Positions 36,187-44,856 of a stretch of 64,000 nucleotides of DNA are shown here, in pieces. Position numbers and translations under genes: made by a program. Position 1 is the first letter of the stretch. The number at the start of each line of letters is the position of its first letter. The notes beneath the pieces were generated by a model, which searched no databases, was not told where the DNA came from, and saw only the letters and a program-made list of their open reading frames with translations. The stretch lies in contig NZ_MUIZ01000006.1 in the NCBI RefSeq assembly GCF_002154895.1, positions 124,001 to 188,000 of the forward strand. The letters are read 5' to 3'. Origin of the DNA: Lactococcus petauri (GTDB taxonomy: Bacteria > Bacillota > Bacilli > Lactobacillales > Streptococcaceae).

Positions 36187-38541
36187 ATGACTCGATATGC
36201 TGTGGTGGACTTAGAAGCCACCGATGCGCACAGCTCGCAGAATAAAATTATCCAAATAGGTATTGTGCTAGTCGAGGGTGGAGAAGTGGTAGACACTTAT
36301 ACGACAGATGTCAACCCACATGAGTCGCTTTTGCCGAGAATTGCTAACCTTACAGGCTTGTCTGACCGTCGCTTGTCAAAAGCACCAGACTTTTCAGAAG
36401 TTGCAGAAGAAGTGCGCCAAAAATTGGAAGGTACCATCTTTGTAGCTCACAATGCACGTTTTGATTACTCTTTATTAATGAAAAGTCTTTTTCCTTTAGG
36501 CTTGGATTTGGAGTTACCGCGCGTAGATACCGTTGAGCTGGCACGAGTTCTTTTTCCTAGCTTTGAAAAGTATGGAATGGAAGCTCTTAGTGAGCGACTA
36601 GACTTACGTCACGATCAGCCTCACGCTGCTTTATCAGATGCTTTAGCTACAGCAGAGTTACTGCTTAAGATGCAAGATAAGATTCGAGAGCTTCCGCGTG
36701 CTGTTTTAGAGGAGATTATTCGCCATTCGGACAGCTTACTCTATGAGACGAAAGAATTCTTAAAAGAGCAACTGCCCTATACATCACTCAACGTTGAGCA
36801 TCTTTATGTGGTTCATAATATTGCTATCCGTAGAGAAAAAGTTAAAGAAAACAGACAGCCCCTTGCCAATTCTTTTGCTAAAAATATCTCTCGTTTGGGT
36901 CTTAAAGTCCGGAAAAATCAAGAAAAGATTGCCGAAAAAATAAAAGAAGAACTTACACAAAGTCGCCCTTCTTTCATTGAAGCCCCCACTGGCATCGGGA
37001 AGACATATGCTTATCTTTTACCTTTGCTTGCAGAAGGACGGGAAATTGTTGTATCAACGCCGACTAAAGTTCTACAAAATCAGATGATTCATGGTGTAGC
37101 ACCTATTCTTAAAGAAAAATTTGGTGTGAATTTCTCTAAGCTTTTAGGAACGAAGAATTATATTTCTTTAGAAAAATTTTCACGGCTTTTGCTGGCAAAT
37201 ACTGAAGGAAAAAACTTCGAAATTTTTAAGATGAAAATCTTGGTTTGGTTGACGGAGACGCTTACAGGGGAGCTAGACGAGCTCTCCAAAGTGATGACCA
37301 ATGAGGAGTACTTTGCTCAGATTGCGCATGATGGCTATGTTAACAATAAACAACTGCATTATGAACAGGACTTCTGGCTGAAAGCACAACGCCGAGCTGA
37401 AATTTCGCAAGTCAAAGTCGTCAATCATGCTTACCTAATTGAACGTCTTGCAGATTATCCTGAGACTTTCTTACAGGAACGTATTTTGGTTGTGGATGAA
37501 GCACAGCAACTCTTCACAACACTGGAAAGAGCCAATCAGAAAACAGTTAAAATCTCGGAGCAATTGGAAACCGTCGATATAGAAAATTCGCATTTAAATA
37601 AACGCCTTGTGGAAAGTTTGACATTTCAGCTCAAAAATAAAAAGTTGGACAGTGAGAAAATCGCTCTTGATGCGAGAGAGCTTGGTTTAAAAGAACTGGC
37701 TGAAATTTTTGAACATCCAGAGCAGAACTTTATTTGGCGCGAGGGAGATATGGTTCACGCTTCAAGTACGGATTTTTATAATTTTGAAAAACTGGTACCT
37801 TCAGGAACTAAAGTATATATGCTGGGAGCAACCTTATCTCTGACAGAAGACAAACCTATTTTCCCAGAACTTTTGGGCTTTAAGGACTATCGTTTCTTCA
37901 AATTTGACAGCCATCCCGCCGATAACCAAGAAATATTTATCGTGTCTGATGGGCCGCATATCAAAAATACAGGTGTTATGGCTTACGCGCATTATGTTGC
38001 GGATAGAGTTTCCGAGGTTGCTGAGCTGGGTGCTCAAGTTGTCGTTCTCTTTACAGCAAAAGTGTCTTTAACTTTTGTAGCAGAACAACTGTCCGCTGAA
38101 GGTTGGGATGTATTGGCTCAAGATATTAATGGGACTGCTGCACAAATCAAGAAAAAATTTGATAAAGGAGAAGGGCAGATTCTTCTGGGCTTATCTTCCT
38201 TCTGGGAGGGTGTGGATTTTGAGAAGCAAGATCATCTTGTTTTGATGATTCCCCGTCTGCCCTTTGCTACGCCAGATGATATTTTAACGAAAAAGTATGC
38301 AAAACGTTTTAATAATCCTTTTTACGATTTTAATGTCCCTATGGCAACTTTGAAGTTGCAGCAAGCTCTTGGACGTGTCAATCGGCGCCATAATCAGTAT
38401 TCCAAAGTTGTGATTCTTGACAATCGATTAGCAGGAAAATCTTATGCGAAAAGAATGCGTAAAAATCTTGCGCAAACTGCGCCGCTTAAAACACTTGAAA
38501 ATAGTGAATTAGTGGAAAAAATTCTTGAATTCCTGATGTGA
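36187..38541 (+). CDS. dinG: DinG-type ATP-dependent helicase fused to a DnaQ-like 3'-5' exonuclease
   Basis: A 784-residue protein. ATG 36187 follows GAAAGGT; an in-frame TTG lies 15 nt upstream. The N-terminal exonuclease (residues ~1-170) has DLEATDAH (Exo I), AHNARFDYSLL (Exo II) and HAALSDALAT (Exo III). The XPD/DinG helicase follows with APTGIGKTYA (Walker A), VVDEAQQL (DEAH-like box) and QALGRVNRRH (motif VI). This two-domain form is usual in Firmicutes. It probably acts in repair or unwinding of DNA-RNA or damaged DNA. It begins the conserved run dinG-tseB-aspB-asnS. Confidence 0.93.
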   Translation: MTRYAVVDLEATDAHSSQNKIIQIGIVLVEGGEVVDTYTTDVNPHESLLPRIANLTGLSDRRLSKAPDFSEVAEEVRQKLEGTIFVAHNARFDYSLLMKSLFPLGLDLELPRVDTVELARVLFPSFEKYGMEALSERLDLRHDQPHAALSDALATAELLLKMQDKIRELPRAVLEEIIRHSDSLLYETKEFLKEQLPYTSLNVEHLYVVHNIAIRREKVKENRQPLANSFAKNISRLGLKVRKNQEKIAEKIKEELTQSRPSFIEAPTGIGKTYAYLLPLLAEGREIVVSTPTKVLQNQMIHGVAPILKEKFGVNFSKLLGTKNYISLEKFSRLLLANTEGKNFEIFKMKILVWLTETLTGELDELSKVMTNEEYFAQIAHDGYVNNKQLHYEQDFWLKAQRRAEISQVKVVNHAYLIERLADYPETFLQERILVVDEAQQLFTTLERANQKTVKISEQLETVDIENSHLNKRLVESLTFQLKNKKLDSEKIALDARELGLKELAEIFEHPEQNFIWREGDMVHASSTDFYNFEKLVPSGTKVYMLGATLSLTEDKPIFPELLGFKDYRFFKFDSHPADNQEIFIVSDGPHIKNTGVMAYAHYVADRVSEVAELGAQVVVLFTAKVSLTFVAEQLSAEGWDVLAQDINGTAAQIKKKFDKGEGQILLGLSSFWEGVDFEKQDHLVLMIPRLPFATPDDILTKKYAKRFNNPFYDFNVPMATLKLQQALGRVNRRHNQYSKVVILDNRLAGKSYAKRMRKNLAQTAPLKTLENSELVEKILEFLM

Positions 38542-38723
38542 AGTGATACTCGATACAGATAAGTCCAAGAAGAAGTTAAGAAAAGACACCGAAATTCTTC
38601 AGTGACAAGACTACGGAAAATTATGGATTTAACTTTTTCCGGCAGAAGACCTTTGTAGAGAAGCAATTTCGCTGCTTTTTTGCTATAATTAAATAGATTA
38701 TCTAAAGGACAGAAAGGTAGGCT

Positions 38724-39167
38724 ATGAGAAGAAGACGAATGACTCTGCATACACAGATTATTATCGGTATTTTAACGGTAATTCTGGCAGGTTTTATTGC
38801 GATAAGCCTCTTTATCTGGAGAGCAATCAGCCCTTATAATACAGCAAGAAGCGCTGCAATTGCTATAGCAAAGGATAAAACTGAGCTGAAAACTCCAACA
38901 GCTTTTGACATTGCAACTACAGATAGCACAGATTATTCTTTACTTGGCAAAACTGAAAAAGGCAAAGAGATAGGTGTTTTAATCCCTGAAAAAGGGGGAA
39001 ATTTAACAGTTATTGACATGGCAACAGGTGTTAAGCCCGAAACGCTTCAGACGGATAATACGACATCGATTGTCTTGGCCCTTTATAAAAATCAGCCAGT
39101 ATGGCAGGTAAATAGTCGTGAAGGTTTTAAACTTTATGATTTCAAGACGGGTAAGGAGCTGTTGTAA
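38724..39167 (+). CDS. ypmB: TseB/YpmB-like cell-wall-associated protein (DUF5590)
   Basis: A 147-residue protein with one N-terminal membrane helix (~10-32) and an extracytoplasmic domain of two PepSY-like/DUF5590 parts. Size, topology and its place between dinG and aspB match Bacillus subtilis ypmB (tseB), which influences cell elongation through a penicillin-binding protein. The -10 TATAAT lies near 38682, and GAAAGGTAG precedes ATG 38724. Assigned by synteny and topology. Confidence 0.78.
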   Translation: MRRRRMTLHTQIIIGILTVILAGFIAISLFIWRAISPYNTARSAAIAIAKDKTELKTPTAFDIATTDSTDYSLLGKTEKGKEIGVLIPEKGGNLTVIDMATGVKPETLQTDNTTSIVLALYKNQPVWQVNSREGFKLYDFKTGKELL

Positions 39168-39170
39168 TTT

Positions 39171-40364
39171 ATGAAAAAACTATCTGATTTTGTTTCAAAT
39201 ATTGAAGAGTCTGTGACCCTAGCTGCTGCGAAGCGTGCTAAAGATCTCGCAAGCCAAGGAAAAAATATTATTGATTTAACTTTAGGGCAGCCAGATTTTT
39301 CCACCCCAGAATTAATCGGTGAAGCAGCTATTGATTCTATTCATTCAGGCAAGGCAAGTTTCTATACACAAGCTTCTGGCTTACCTGAGTTGAAAAGTGC
39401 TGTGCGTAATTATTGGGATAAATATTATGGTTACGCCATTGAAGATAAGGAAATTTTAGTTACCACGGGTGCTAAATTTGCGCTTTATGCCTTCTTCCAA
39501 AGTGTTTTAGATAAAGGAGATGAAGTCATCATCCCAGCCCCGTATTGGGTGAGCTATGTGGATCAAGTCAAAATGTCAGGAGGTCAACCTGTTGTCGTTT
39601 CGACTTTGCAAGAAAATGACTTTAAAATCACAGTTGAACAACTTGAGGCAGTAAAAACCGAAAAGACGAAGGTGCTTTTATTAAATAGTCCATCCAATCC
39701 AACAGGAATGATTTATTCAAAAGAAGAATTACTGGCCTTGGGAAATTGGGCTGTGGCTAATGATTTGTTAATTTTAGCAGACGATATTTATCACCGACTG
39801 GTTTATAATAAAAGCGAGTTTACAGCTATTTCATCCTTATCAGAGAAGATTCGTCAACGCACGATTGTCATTAATGGTGTATCGAAAACCTTTGCGATGA
39901 CCGGTTGGCGTATTGGACTTGCAGTTGGTGATAGCGAAATTATTGCAGCAATGACGAAGATTGCAGGTCAAACGACCTCAAACCCAAGTACAGTTGCTCA
40001 ATATGCAGCCATCGAAGCCTTTAATTCTGATGAAGCGGCAGTCGAAAAAATGCGTACAGCATTTGAATCAAGGCTAAACTTGATACATCCTATGATCAAT
40101 CAAATTCCTGGCTTTGAGGCTATTAAGCCTAATGGTGCATTCTATCTCTTTCCTAAAGTTGAGAAAGCAATGGCACTGAAAGGGTATGACAATGTTACGG
40201 ATTTTGCGACAGCAATTCTTGAAGAAACTGGAGTGGCTCTGGTGACGGGGGAAGGATTTGGGTCACCCGTACATGTGAGGTTGAGTTATGCCACTGACCT
40301 TGAGAGTTTGACAGAAGCAGTAAAACGTCTTCGGATTTGGATGGAAGAGTCGCATGATAGATAA
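39171..40364 (+). CDS. aspB: PLP-dependent aspartate aminotransferase (class I)
   Basis: A 397-residue fold-type I aminotransferase. Motifs: DLTLGQPDFSTP, SPSNPTG (PLP/substrate contacts), LADDIYHRLVY (Asp to pyridine N) and INGVSKTFAMTGWRIG with the PLP-binding Lys. The likely reaction is aspartate plus 2-oxoglutarate to oxaloacetate plus glutamate. It lies 3 nt after ypmB and overlaps the next gene by 11 nt, followed by asnS, an arrangement conserved with Bacillus. Confidence 0.93.
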   Translation: MKKLSDFVSNIEESVTLAAAKRAKDLASQGKNIIDLTLGQPDFSTPELIGEAAIDSIHSGKASFYTQASGLPELKSAVRNYWDKYYGYAIEDKEILVTTGAKFALYAFFQSVLDKGDEVIIPAPYWVSYVDQVKMSGGQPVVVSTLQENDFKITVEQLEAVKTEKTKVLLLNSPSNPTGMIYSKEELLALGNWAVANDLLILADDIYHRLVYNKSEFTAISSLSEKIRQRTIVINGVSKTFAMTGWRIGLAVGDSEIIAAMTKIAGQTTSNPSTVAQYAAIEAFNSDEAAVEKMRTAFESRLNLIHPMINQIPGFEAIKPNGAFYLFPKVEKAMALKGYDNVTDFATAILEETGVALVTGEGFGSPVHVRLSYATDLESLTEAVKRLRIWMEESHDR

Positions 40365-40683
40365 AAAAGAAGCAAAATCAGCTTATAAGCTCCAAGAAAA
40401 GCTTGGTGCTGTTGTAGCTTATAAAAATATTTCAAAAAACAAGTTTTATCTTGATATAGCACCAGATTTACCTGGTTTGAAAAATCGCTTTGAATTTTCA
40501 CGAAAAACAGGTATTGGTGTTCCCCTAGCCATTGACAAAGATTGGAAGTCTGATGACTTTGAGCTCCTGGTGTTGGAAGAGCTTAAAAAAGATGAATTAC
40601 AGACACCAAAAGCTTTTAAAGAAGATTTGAAAACTTTGAAAGAAATCTGGTTAGAGAAATTTATAGACAAAGATTTATATTAA
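40354..40683 (+). CDS. hypothetical protein between aspB and asnS
   Basis: A 109-residue soluble, charged protein that I do not recognise. It overlaps aspB by 11 nt and ends 20 nt before asnS, so it is translated from the same mRNA. It has no cysteine, no membrane segment and no motif of known enzymes. Confidence 0.7.
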   Translation: MIDKKEAKSAYKLQEKLGAVVAYKNISKNKFYLDIAPDLPGLKNRFEFSRKTGIGVPLAIDKDWKSDDFELLVLEELKKDELQTPKAFKEDLKTLKEIWLEKFIDKDLY

Positions 40684-40703
40684 TAAAAGAGAAGGAATTA
40701 TTT

Positions 40704-42041
40704 ATGAAAGACTTAGTATCAATCATCGATGTGAAAGACCACGTCGGAGAAGAAATCAAAATTGGCGCTTGGGTTGCAGACAAATCAGGAAAAGGAAAAT
40801 TGCAATTTCTCCAACTCCGTGATGGTACAGCTTATTTCCAAGCTGTCGTTTTCAAACCAAACATGATTGAAAAATTTGGTGAAGAAGCAGGACTAGAAAA
40901 ATTCACTGAAATCAAACACTTGGCTCAAGAAACATCAGTAATCGTAACAGGGATTGTAAAAGAAGATTCACGTTCAAAATTTGGCTACGAGCTTGATGTC
41001 ACAGACCTTGAAGTCGTTGGTGGATCTGTGGATTATCCTATCACACCAAAAGAGCATGGTACAGATTTCTTGATGGATAACCGTCACTTGTGGCTACGTA
41101 GCCGCAAGCAACATGCTATCATGCTTGTACGTAACGAAATTATTCGTGCAACATATGAGTTTTACAATGCCAATGGCTTTGTTAAAATTGATAGTCCAAT
41201 CTTGACAGGTTCAGCTCCTGAAGGAACAACAGAACTCTTTGAGACAGATTACTTTGGACAGCCTGCTTACTTGTCACAAACTGGTCAGCTCTATGCAGAA
41301 GCGGGTGCGATGGCATTTGGCAAAGTCTTTACCTTTGGTCCAACTTTCCGTGCTGAAAAATCAAAAACGCGTCGTCATTTGACAGAATTCTGGATGATTG
41401 AGCCAGAAATGGCCTTCACAACTCATGAAGAATCTTTGGATATTCAAGAAGCTTATGTCAAACATTTGATCAAATCAGTCTTGGAAAATCAACGTTATGC
41501 TTTAGAAAGTTTGGAACGTGACATTGATTTATTGGAAAAATATGTCAATGAACCATTCAAACGTGTCACTTACGATGATGCGATTGAACTTCTTCAAAAA
41601 GAAGAAGCAAATAATGATTATGATCATATCGAGTGGGGTGATGACTTTGGTTCACCACATGAAACATTTGTTTCTAACTACTATGGTGTGCCAACATTTA
41701 TCATCAACTACCCTAAAGCGATTAAAGCTTTCTACATGAAACCACATCCAACACGTGAAGATGTTGTGATTTGTGCCGATCTTATCGCGCCAGAAGGATA
41801 TGGTGAAATCATTGGTGGTTCAGAACGTGCGACAGATTATGATTACTTGGTTGAAAAAGTAAAAGAATTCGGGCTTTCAGAAGAAGAGTACAGCTGGTAC
41901 CTTGACTTACGTAAATTCGGTTCTGTGCCACATTCTGGTTTTGGACTTGGCTTGGAACGTGCGGTAACCTTTATTACAGGTAACCAACATATCCGTGAAG
42001 CTATTCCATTCCCACGTATGCTTGGACGTATTCGCCCTTAA
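40704..42041 (+). CDS. asnS: asparaginyl-tRNA synthetase
   Basis: A 445-residue class II synthetase that charges tRNA-Asn. The N-terminal OB-fold anticodon domain (to ~110) is followed by the catalytic core: motif 2 with [19 protein letters not shown] and motif 3 [21 protein letters not shown] is typical of AsnRS. GAAGGA precedes the ATG. A terminator follows. Confidence 0.97.
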   Translation: MKDLVSIIDVKDHVGEEIKIGAWVADKSGKGKLQFLQLRDGTAYFQAVVFKPNMIEKFGEEAGLEKFTEIKHLAQETSVIVTGIVKEDSRSKFGYELDVTDLEVVGGSVDYPITPKEHGTDFLMDNRHLWLRSRKQHAIMLVRNEIIRATYEFYNANGFVKIDSPILTGSAPEGTTELFETDYFGQPAYLSQTGQLYAEAGAMAFGKVFTFGPTFRAEKSKTRRHLTEFWMIEPEMAFTTHEESLDIQEAYVKHLIKSVLENQRYALESLERDIDLLEKYVNEPFKRVTYDDAIELLQKEEANNDYDHIEWGDDFGSPHETFVSNYYGVPTFIINYPKAIKAFYMKPHPTREDVVICADLIAPEGYGEIIGGSERATDYDYLVEKVKEFGLSEEEYSWYLDLRKFGSVPHSGFGLGLERAVTFITGNQHIREAIPFPRMLGRIRP

Positions 42042-42052
42042 AGCTTAAATAA

Positions 42053-42081
42053 AAGTTCTCAAGTTACTTGAGGGCTTTTTT
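42053..42081 (+). terminator. terminator of the asnS unit
   Basis: AAGTTCTCAAG pairs with CTTGAGGGCTT (two G-T pairs), followed by a T run. Confidence 0.8.
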
Positions 42082-42164
42082 GTATAAAACCAAGGGGTGA
42101 AACATCCTTTTTCAGTGGAGTTTTTGATATAATAAGAGGGAGAATTAAAGGAGGAACCTTATCT

Positions 42165-42512
42165 ATGGAACTTAAGGATTATCAAAAGGAAATAATAAAA
42201 TTTGATGTCAATGGTCCTCTAGCGGATATTGAGCGGGTAAATTTTGCTTTTTTAGATAAGGTACTCGGTTTAGCAGGGGAATCAGGAGAAGTTGCGGATA
42301 AGATAAAAAAAATCATCCGTGATCAGGATGGCATTATTAAAGATGATGATAAAAATGCTTTGGGAAAAGAATTAGGTGATGTCTTATGGCATGTAGCAAC
42401 CTGTGCGCGCTATCTGGGGCTTGATTTGGAACAAGTCGCTCAAGCCAACTTAAATAAACTGGAAAGTCGTCAGCTGAGAGGCAAAATAGCGGGCAGCGGG
42501 GATGAGCGATGA
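42165..42512 (+). CDS. MazG-like nucleotide pyrophosphohydrolase
   Basis: A 115-residue all-helical protein with the MazG metal motif: GLAGESGEVADKIKK (ExxE) and GKELGDVLWHVATCA (ExxD). These enzymes hydrolyse NTPs or modified dNTPs to the monophosphate. AAAGGAGG precedes the ATG, and the extended -10 TGATATAAT (box 42128-42133) is upstream. It overlaps the next gene by 4 nt (ATGA). Confidence 0.87.
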   Translation: MELKDYQKEIIKFDVNGPLADIERVNFAFLDKVLGLAGESGEVADKIKKIIRDQDGIIKDDDKNALGKELGDVLWHVATCARYLGLDLEQVAQANLNKLESRQLRGKIAGSGDER

Positions 42513-43126
42513 GAGTACTTATTCACGCAGGACGGCCAGCAAGCTTACCTGAAGAAAGCTATGATTATTATGTCGGTATTGATCGTGGAGCTGTATTTTT
42601 ACTTGAAGACCATCAAAATATAGACTTAGCGGTTGGTGATTTTGACTCTGTAAGTATGGAAGAATTCGACAAAATATCAGAAGCTGCTCATGAACTTGTT
42701 AAACTTCCAGCAGAGAAGGACCAGACGGATTTAGAAGCTGGTTTAGATCAGGTGCTTTCGCGTTTTCCAGATGCAGAAATCATGATTATTGGTGCCCTTG
42801 GTGGAAGGCTTGACCATCATTTGACCAATGTGTACCTGCCTCTGAATTTTGACTATCCTGAAAGGATTTCTTTGAAGGATAAGCAAAATTTTGTAAAATA
42901 TCTGACTCAAGGGCAGCATACCATTCGCAAGATTGAAGGCTATCCATATTTGGGCATTGTTCAGGTCGGCACAAAAAGAAGTTTAGAGATTAAAAACGCA
43001 AAATATCCACTTAAAGCTGAGGATAACTTTGCGGACATCTACGCAAGTAATGCTTTTATCAGTGAGACGATGGAGTTAAAAATTGCTCAAGGCAAGCTTA
43101 TCGTCATTTATTCAAAAGACAGTTAG
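42509..43126 (+). CDS. thiN: thiamine pyrophosphokinase
   Basis: A 205-residue enzyme converting thiamine to thiamine diphosphate. Motifs: YYVGIDRGA, AVGDFDSV, KDQTDLEAGL and GALGGRLDHHLTN, as in the family. ATG 42509 overlaps the upstream stop. It is in a small operon with the MazG-like gene and an oxidoreductase gene. Confidence 0.93.
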   Translation: MRVLIHAGRPASLPEESYDYYVGIDRGAVFLLEDHQNIDLAVGDFDSVSMEEFDKISEAAHELVKLPAEKDQTDLEAGLDQVLSRFPDAEIMIIGALGGRLDHHLTNVYLPLNFDYPERISLKDKQNFVKYLTQGQHTIRKIEGYPYLGIVQVGTKRSLEIKNAKYPLKAEDNFADIYASNAFISETMELKIAQGKLIVIYSKDS

Positions 43127-43135
43127 AGAGACTAT

Positions 43136-44056
43136 ATGATTATTGGAATAATTGGTGCAACATCAAATATCGCAGGTAAGGCCTATCTGCCCGTTTATGC
43201 AAAAATGCAAGCCGAGCATCGTTTTATTTTGCATTCGCGAACTTGGGAAAAAGCTGAAGAGATTCGAAAAAAATACAAGTTTGAATATGCGACAACGGAT
43301 TTAGGAGCGTTGGAAACTTGTGATATGGTCGTCATCCATGCAGCCACGGCTCAACATTTTGAGCTTGCAAAACGCTATTTGAGTGCAGGCACACATGTCA
43401 TGATGGATAAGCCAATTTCCGAAAACTTTGATGAGGTCCAAGAACTTCATCGCTTGGCTGAGGAGAATAATGTCCTCTTTGTTATCGGTTTTAACCGCCG
43501 TTTTGCCCCAATGACAGACAAACTTAAAGAGGTCAATCAAAAAAACTTTATCAAGATAAGTAAAAATTTAGCAAATAATGCCGACGAAGTACAATTTAGT
43601 TTGTATGATATTTTTATCCATCCTTTGGATACGTTGATTTACTTGCTTGATGACGAGATTGAACGTTACAGTTATCAATTAGCGATGACGCCGGACAAAA
43701 AACTTTCACGTGTGATAGTCACACTGAGAACGCAATCTTGTATGGGCATCGCCAGCATGAACTTGACTTCAGGCGCTTTTTCTGAGGAATTTACGGTCGA
43801 AGCAAGCAGTGGAACCTATCGTCTATCAGAACTTACGGAGTTAGAAATCCTTACTGGATTAGACAAGCAAACAATCGGAATTAATGGTTGGCAAAGTGCC
43901 ACATATAATCGTGGTTTTGAAAGTTTGGTTTTTGACATGGTTGAAGCAGTAACTCATTTTGATGGTCATAATAGAGATAAACTTATGAAACAGATGAAAC
44001 AAACAAATGTTCTAGATTCGCATGAGATCATCCATGAAATTTTGGACAAAATGTAA
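43136..44056 (+). CDS. Gfo/Idh/MocA-family NAD(P)-dependent oxidoreductase
   Basis: A 306-residue protein with an N-terminal Rossmann fold (GIIGATSNIAGKAY), the family EKP-like motif as MMDKPISEN and GFNRRF. The substrate is probably a sugar or inositol derivative but cannot be deduced. It lies 9 nt after thiN and ends before the UPF0145 gene by 19 nt, so the group is probably one operon. Confidence 0.82.
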   Translation: MIIGIIGATSNIAGKAYLPVYAKMQAEHRFILHSRTWEKAEEIRKKYKFEYATTDLGALETCDMVVIHAATAQHFELAKRYLSAGTHVMMDKPISENFDEVQELHRLAEENNVLFVIGFNRRFAPMTDKLKEVNQKNFIKISKNLANNADEVQFSLYDIFIHPLDTLIYLLDDEIERYSYQLAMTPDKKLSRVIVTLRTQSCMGIASMNLTSGAFSEEFTVEASSGTYRLSELTELEILTGLDKQTIGINGWQSATYNRGFESLVFDMVEAVTHFDGHNRDKLMKQMKQTNVLDSHEIIHEILDKM

Positions 44057-44075
44057 CTTATAAAGGAGTAAGTAA

Positions 44076-44402
44076 ATGAAAGATATGCTAATTTTAACTA
44101 CAAATGATGCACCTGGCTATCGTGTTGTTGAGGTCTACGGTGAGGTTTTTGGTTTAACAACTCGTTCACGTAACGTCTTCTCAAGTACTGGACAACAATT
44201 AAAAACGATTGTCGGAGGAGAAATTGCCGGCTATACGAAACTCCAGCATGAAACGCGTGAGAGTGCTATTGAACGTCTTGCAGAAGAAGCACGAGATAAA
44301 GGTGCTAATGCAATTCTCGCTATGCGTTTTGACTCTTCGACATTTGGTAATGTGGACTCAGTTGCTGCTTACGGTACAGCTGTTAAACTGGAAAAACTAT
44401 AA
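44076..44402 (+). CDS. UPF0145 (YbjQ-like) protein
   Basis: A 108-residue protein of the YbjQ/UPF0145 family: LTTNDAPGYRV start, YGEVFGLTTRS and ARDKGANAILAMRFD. Members form pentamers; function is not established. AAGGAG precedes the ATG. A terminator follows at once. Confidence 0.88.
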   Translation: MKDMLILTTNDAPGYRVVEVYGEVFGLTTRSRNVFSSTGQQLKTIVGGEIAGYTKLQHETRESAIERLAEEARDKGANAILAMRFDSSTFGNVDSVAAYGTAVKLEKL

Positions 44403-44427
44403 AAAGCAAACTTGAGTTTGCTTTTTA
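44401..44427. terminator. bidirectional terminator
   Basis: AAAAAGCAAAC pairs with GTTTGCTTTTT around TTGA. It lies between convergent genes. Confidence 0.85.
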
Positions 44428-44452
44428 TAATTAAACTGAAAAAAGGGATGTT

Positions 44453-44752
44453 TTATCCCTTTTCTTTAGCTAGAAGTTCTTTTTCAAAAGTTTCTTTGAT
44501 TGCTCTTTCTTTAATTAATTTTAATTTTTGTGAACGGTTGAGTTTATGCTTAAACCACCATTCGCATTTTAAGGCGTGTTTCTTATCTGAAAATTCAACG
44601 GAAGTCAGAAGTTGAAGGGGACGACGTGCTTTAGTATATTTAGCACCTTTACCAGAGTTATGGGTTTCCAGTCGTTTCGTAACATCGTCTGTATAGCCAC
44701 AATAAAGCGTATCGTCAGCACAACGCAAAACATAGACAAAATAAGATTTCAT
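44453..44752 (-). CDS. GIY-YIG nuclease-domain protein (UPF0213/YhbQ-like)
   Basis: A 99-residue protein. The GIY-YIG core reads [21 protein letters not shown] with downstream [19 protein letters not shown] and an E at [10 protein letters not shown], the pattern of the stand-alone UPF0213 family. Its biological substrate is unknown. It is divergent from uvrA, with which it shares the upstream region. Confidence 0.9.
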   Translation of the reverse strand: MKSYFVYVLRCADDTLYCGYTDDVTKRLETHNSGKGAKYTKARRPLQLLTSVEFSDKKHALKCEWWFKHKLNRSQKLKLIKERAIKETFEKELLAKEKG

Positions 44753-44856
44753 GATAAGGCTATTGTACCTTAAAATGTAGTATAATTGAAGTATCTTTAT
44801 CGAAAATAAGAAATTCAGTCTCAGTAAATATGGGATAGAAGTGAGAAGGGAAGAGT

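Noticed and set aside
44412-44615. Plus-strand reading frame opposite the GIY-YIG gene
   Set aside because: It is the antisense of a clear GIY-YIG protein and crosses a terminator.
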